A DNA stretch of 7,124 bases from Treponema sp. (GTDB lineage: Bacteria > Spirochaetota > Spirochaetia > Treponematales > Breznakiellaceae). Shown in pieces: positions 6,248 through 7,124 of this stretch. The notes under the pieces are model-generated. The model searched no databases. It saw only the letters and a list, made by a program, of their open reading frames with translations, and had not been told where the DNA came from. The position numbers and the translations under genes were made by a program. Positions within the stretch are counted from its first letter, which is position 1. Every line of letters starts with the position of its first letter. The stretch lies in NCBI GenBank assembly GCA_031270205.1, contig JAISYA010000201.1, positions 1 to 7,124 on the forward strand, read 5' to 3'.

Positions 6248-6291
6248 ATGTGTTTTTAGTTTTGACAAGGTACCAGGGTGAAGATAGTCAG

Positions 6292-7124
6292 ATGAAGAAT
6301 TTGGTATTGAAAGAAACGGCAAACGCCGGTATCTCCGATGCCGCCCTTGCGTCGGCGATTGGGGAATCGGTCGCGGATTGCGGGGGCGTGCGGAGATTGC
6401 TGCTCATCGTGCCGGACTTTACGCGCTGCCATTCCAACGCCGGGCGTATCGCAAACCTCTACTATCATTTATTTAAGGATAACTGTGATAGCCGTGACAA
6501 CTGCCGGGTCGATCTGCTCGTAGCGCTGGGTACCCATGCGCCCATGACGCCGGGGGAATGCGCGGCGATGTACGGCGATATTCCGTATGAGCGCTTTATC
6601 ATGCACAACTGGCGCACGGGCATCAAAAAGCTCGGCGTGGTGCCGGGTGAGTTTGTTGCCGGCGTAAGCGGGGGGCTTGTGAGTACGCCGATTGACGTGG
6701 AGGTGAACGGGAAACTCTGGGACGGCTACGATCTCATACTCTCTATCGGCCAGGTCGTGCCCCATGAAGTTGCCGGCATGGCCAATCACTCGAAGAACAT
6801 CTTCGTCGGCTGCGGCGGTTCGTCGATGATCAACTCGTCCCACATGCTGGGCGCTTTCTACGGCATGGAACGCGTGATGGGCCGCGATCACTCGCCCGTG
6901 CGCAGGGTGTTTGACTATGCCGCCGAACATTATCTGAAAGATCTGCCGCTCCACTACGTACTCACCGTTACCACCGCGCCCGGCGGCAAGATCCGCACTC
7001 ACGGCCTCTACATCGGGAAGGAGCGCGCGTACTTTGAACAGGCCGTGTCCCACGCCCAACAGACGAACGTAACGTTTGTCGATGCGCCGATCAGGAAGGT
7101 GGTTGTGTTCCTCGACGGCGGCGA
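6292..7124 (+). CDS. LarA-like nickel-pincer racemase/epimerase homologue (DUF2088), N-terminal part
   Basis: The frame opens at ATG 6292 and runs off the right edge, giving 277 codons of an expected 420 or so. It matches the lactate racemase (LarA) superfamily, whose members use a nickel-pincer nucleotide to invert the C2 hydroxyl of 2-hydroxy acids. Visible landmarks are VPDFTR with Arg45, ALGTHAPMT with His82, VPHEVAG with His158, then Lys168 (HSKN) and His184 (SSHMLGA). The spacing His158-Lys168-His184 (10 and 16) equals that of His174, Lys184 and His200 in Lactobacillus plantarum LarA, where the lysine carries the cofactor, so the active site looks intact. Characterised homologues outside true lactate racemases include malate and phenyllactate racemases and gluconate 2-epimerases. 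Next to gnd and a sugar-acid kinase, an aldonate 2-epimerase role is the best guess. The start has only a weak, distant AGGGTGA (6275-6281). Confidence 0.88.
   Translation, partial: MKNLVLKETANAGISDAALASAIGESVADCGGVRRLLLIVPDFTRCHSNAGRIANLYYHLFKDNCDSRDNCRVDLLVALGTHAPMTPGECAAMYGDIPYERFIMHNWRTGIKKLGVVPGEFVAGVSGGLVSTPIDVEVNGKLWDGYDLILSIGQVVPHEVAGMANHSKNIFVGCGGSSMINSSHMLGAFYGMERVMGRDHSPVRRVFDYAAEHYLKDLPLHYVLTVTTAPGGKIRTHGLYIGKERAYFEQAVSHAQQTNVTFVDAPIRKVVVFLDGG

Larger units (their letters stand above)
6026..6291 (+). other. Intergenic region between gnd and the LarA homologue
   Basis: This 266-base stretch contains no substantial gene. Its first 95 bases hold only a possible 19-codon ORF (6065-6124) after AGGAAGGA and a weak GAAGCG/CGCTTC pairing (6067-6072 with 6103-6108). 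The second half is packed with three consecutive hairpins (6129-6165, 6178-6207, 6210-6247), followed by a T-rich stretch (6253-6263) and the putative ribosome site of the next gene. It is the most structured non-coding part of the window and probably marks the end of the gnd transcript, the leader of the next gene, or both. Confidence 0.75.

Noticed and set aside
6262..6290. TTGACA (6262-6267) as the -35 box of a promoter for the LarA homologue
   Set aside because: The matching -10 position (about 6285-6290, TAGTCA) is poor, and the transcript would begin at or inside the start codon, leaving no ribosome site.
6469..7059. Minus-strand open frame opposite the LarA homologue
   Set aside because: The plus-strand frame has conserved LarA motifs with correct spacing; the antisense translation has no recognisable domain.

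Overview
The window is a compact, single-strand (+) sugar-acid uptake and catabolism locus. In order it holds: the C-terminal part of a TRAP transporter solute-binding protein (dctP-like), the small and large TRAP membrane subunits (dctQ, dctM), a zinc-dependent medium-chain dehydrogenase, a PfkB-family sugar kinase resembling 2-keto-3-deoxygluconate kinases, a complete 6-phosphogluconate dehydrogenase (gnd), and the N-terminal two thirds of a LarA-like (DUF2088) nickel-pincer racemase/epimerase homologue that runs off the right edge. No RNA gene, transposase, CRISPR array or phage gene was seen.

Layout. At 1-2363 lies the TRAP transporter, with a long imperfect hairpin between dctP and dctQ, and dctQ and dctM tightly coupled. 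At 2366-3382 is the dehydrogenase, whose ribosome site lies inside the end of dctM. A 109-base gap with a very GC-rich perfect 13-bp stem separates it from the kinase (3492-4565). The kinase stop codon overlaps the gnd start (ATGA), so these two are translationally coupled. After gnd comes a 266-base gap holding three consecutive hairpins, two of which share a sequence motif. The LarA homologue starts at 6292.

How the genes may work together (inference). A TRAP importer brings in a sugar acid. The dehydrogenase and the LarA homologue could interconvert hexonates or ketohexonates by redox and C2 epimerisation. The kinase phosphorylates the acid, and gnd decarboxylates 6-phosphogluconate to ribulose 5-phosphate. 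The coupling of the kinase to gnd raises the possibility that this PfkB protein makes 6-phosphogluconate directly, rather than, or as well as, acting on ketodeoxygluconate. Most known gluconate kinases belong to other families.

Organism. The sequence is moderately GC-rich, uses strong AGGAGG-type ribosome sites with several GTG starts, and shows TTCCAAAA/TTTTGGAA intergenic hairpins. The protein style (TRAP plus PfkB plus gnd plus LarA homologue) suggests a host- or sediment-associated anaerobe, possibly a spirochaete of the Treponema group. That assignment is from general impression only and is low confidence; an anaerobic Firmicute is an alternative.
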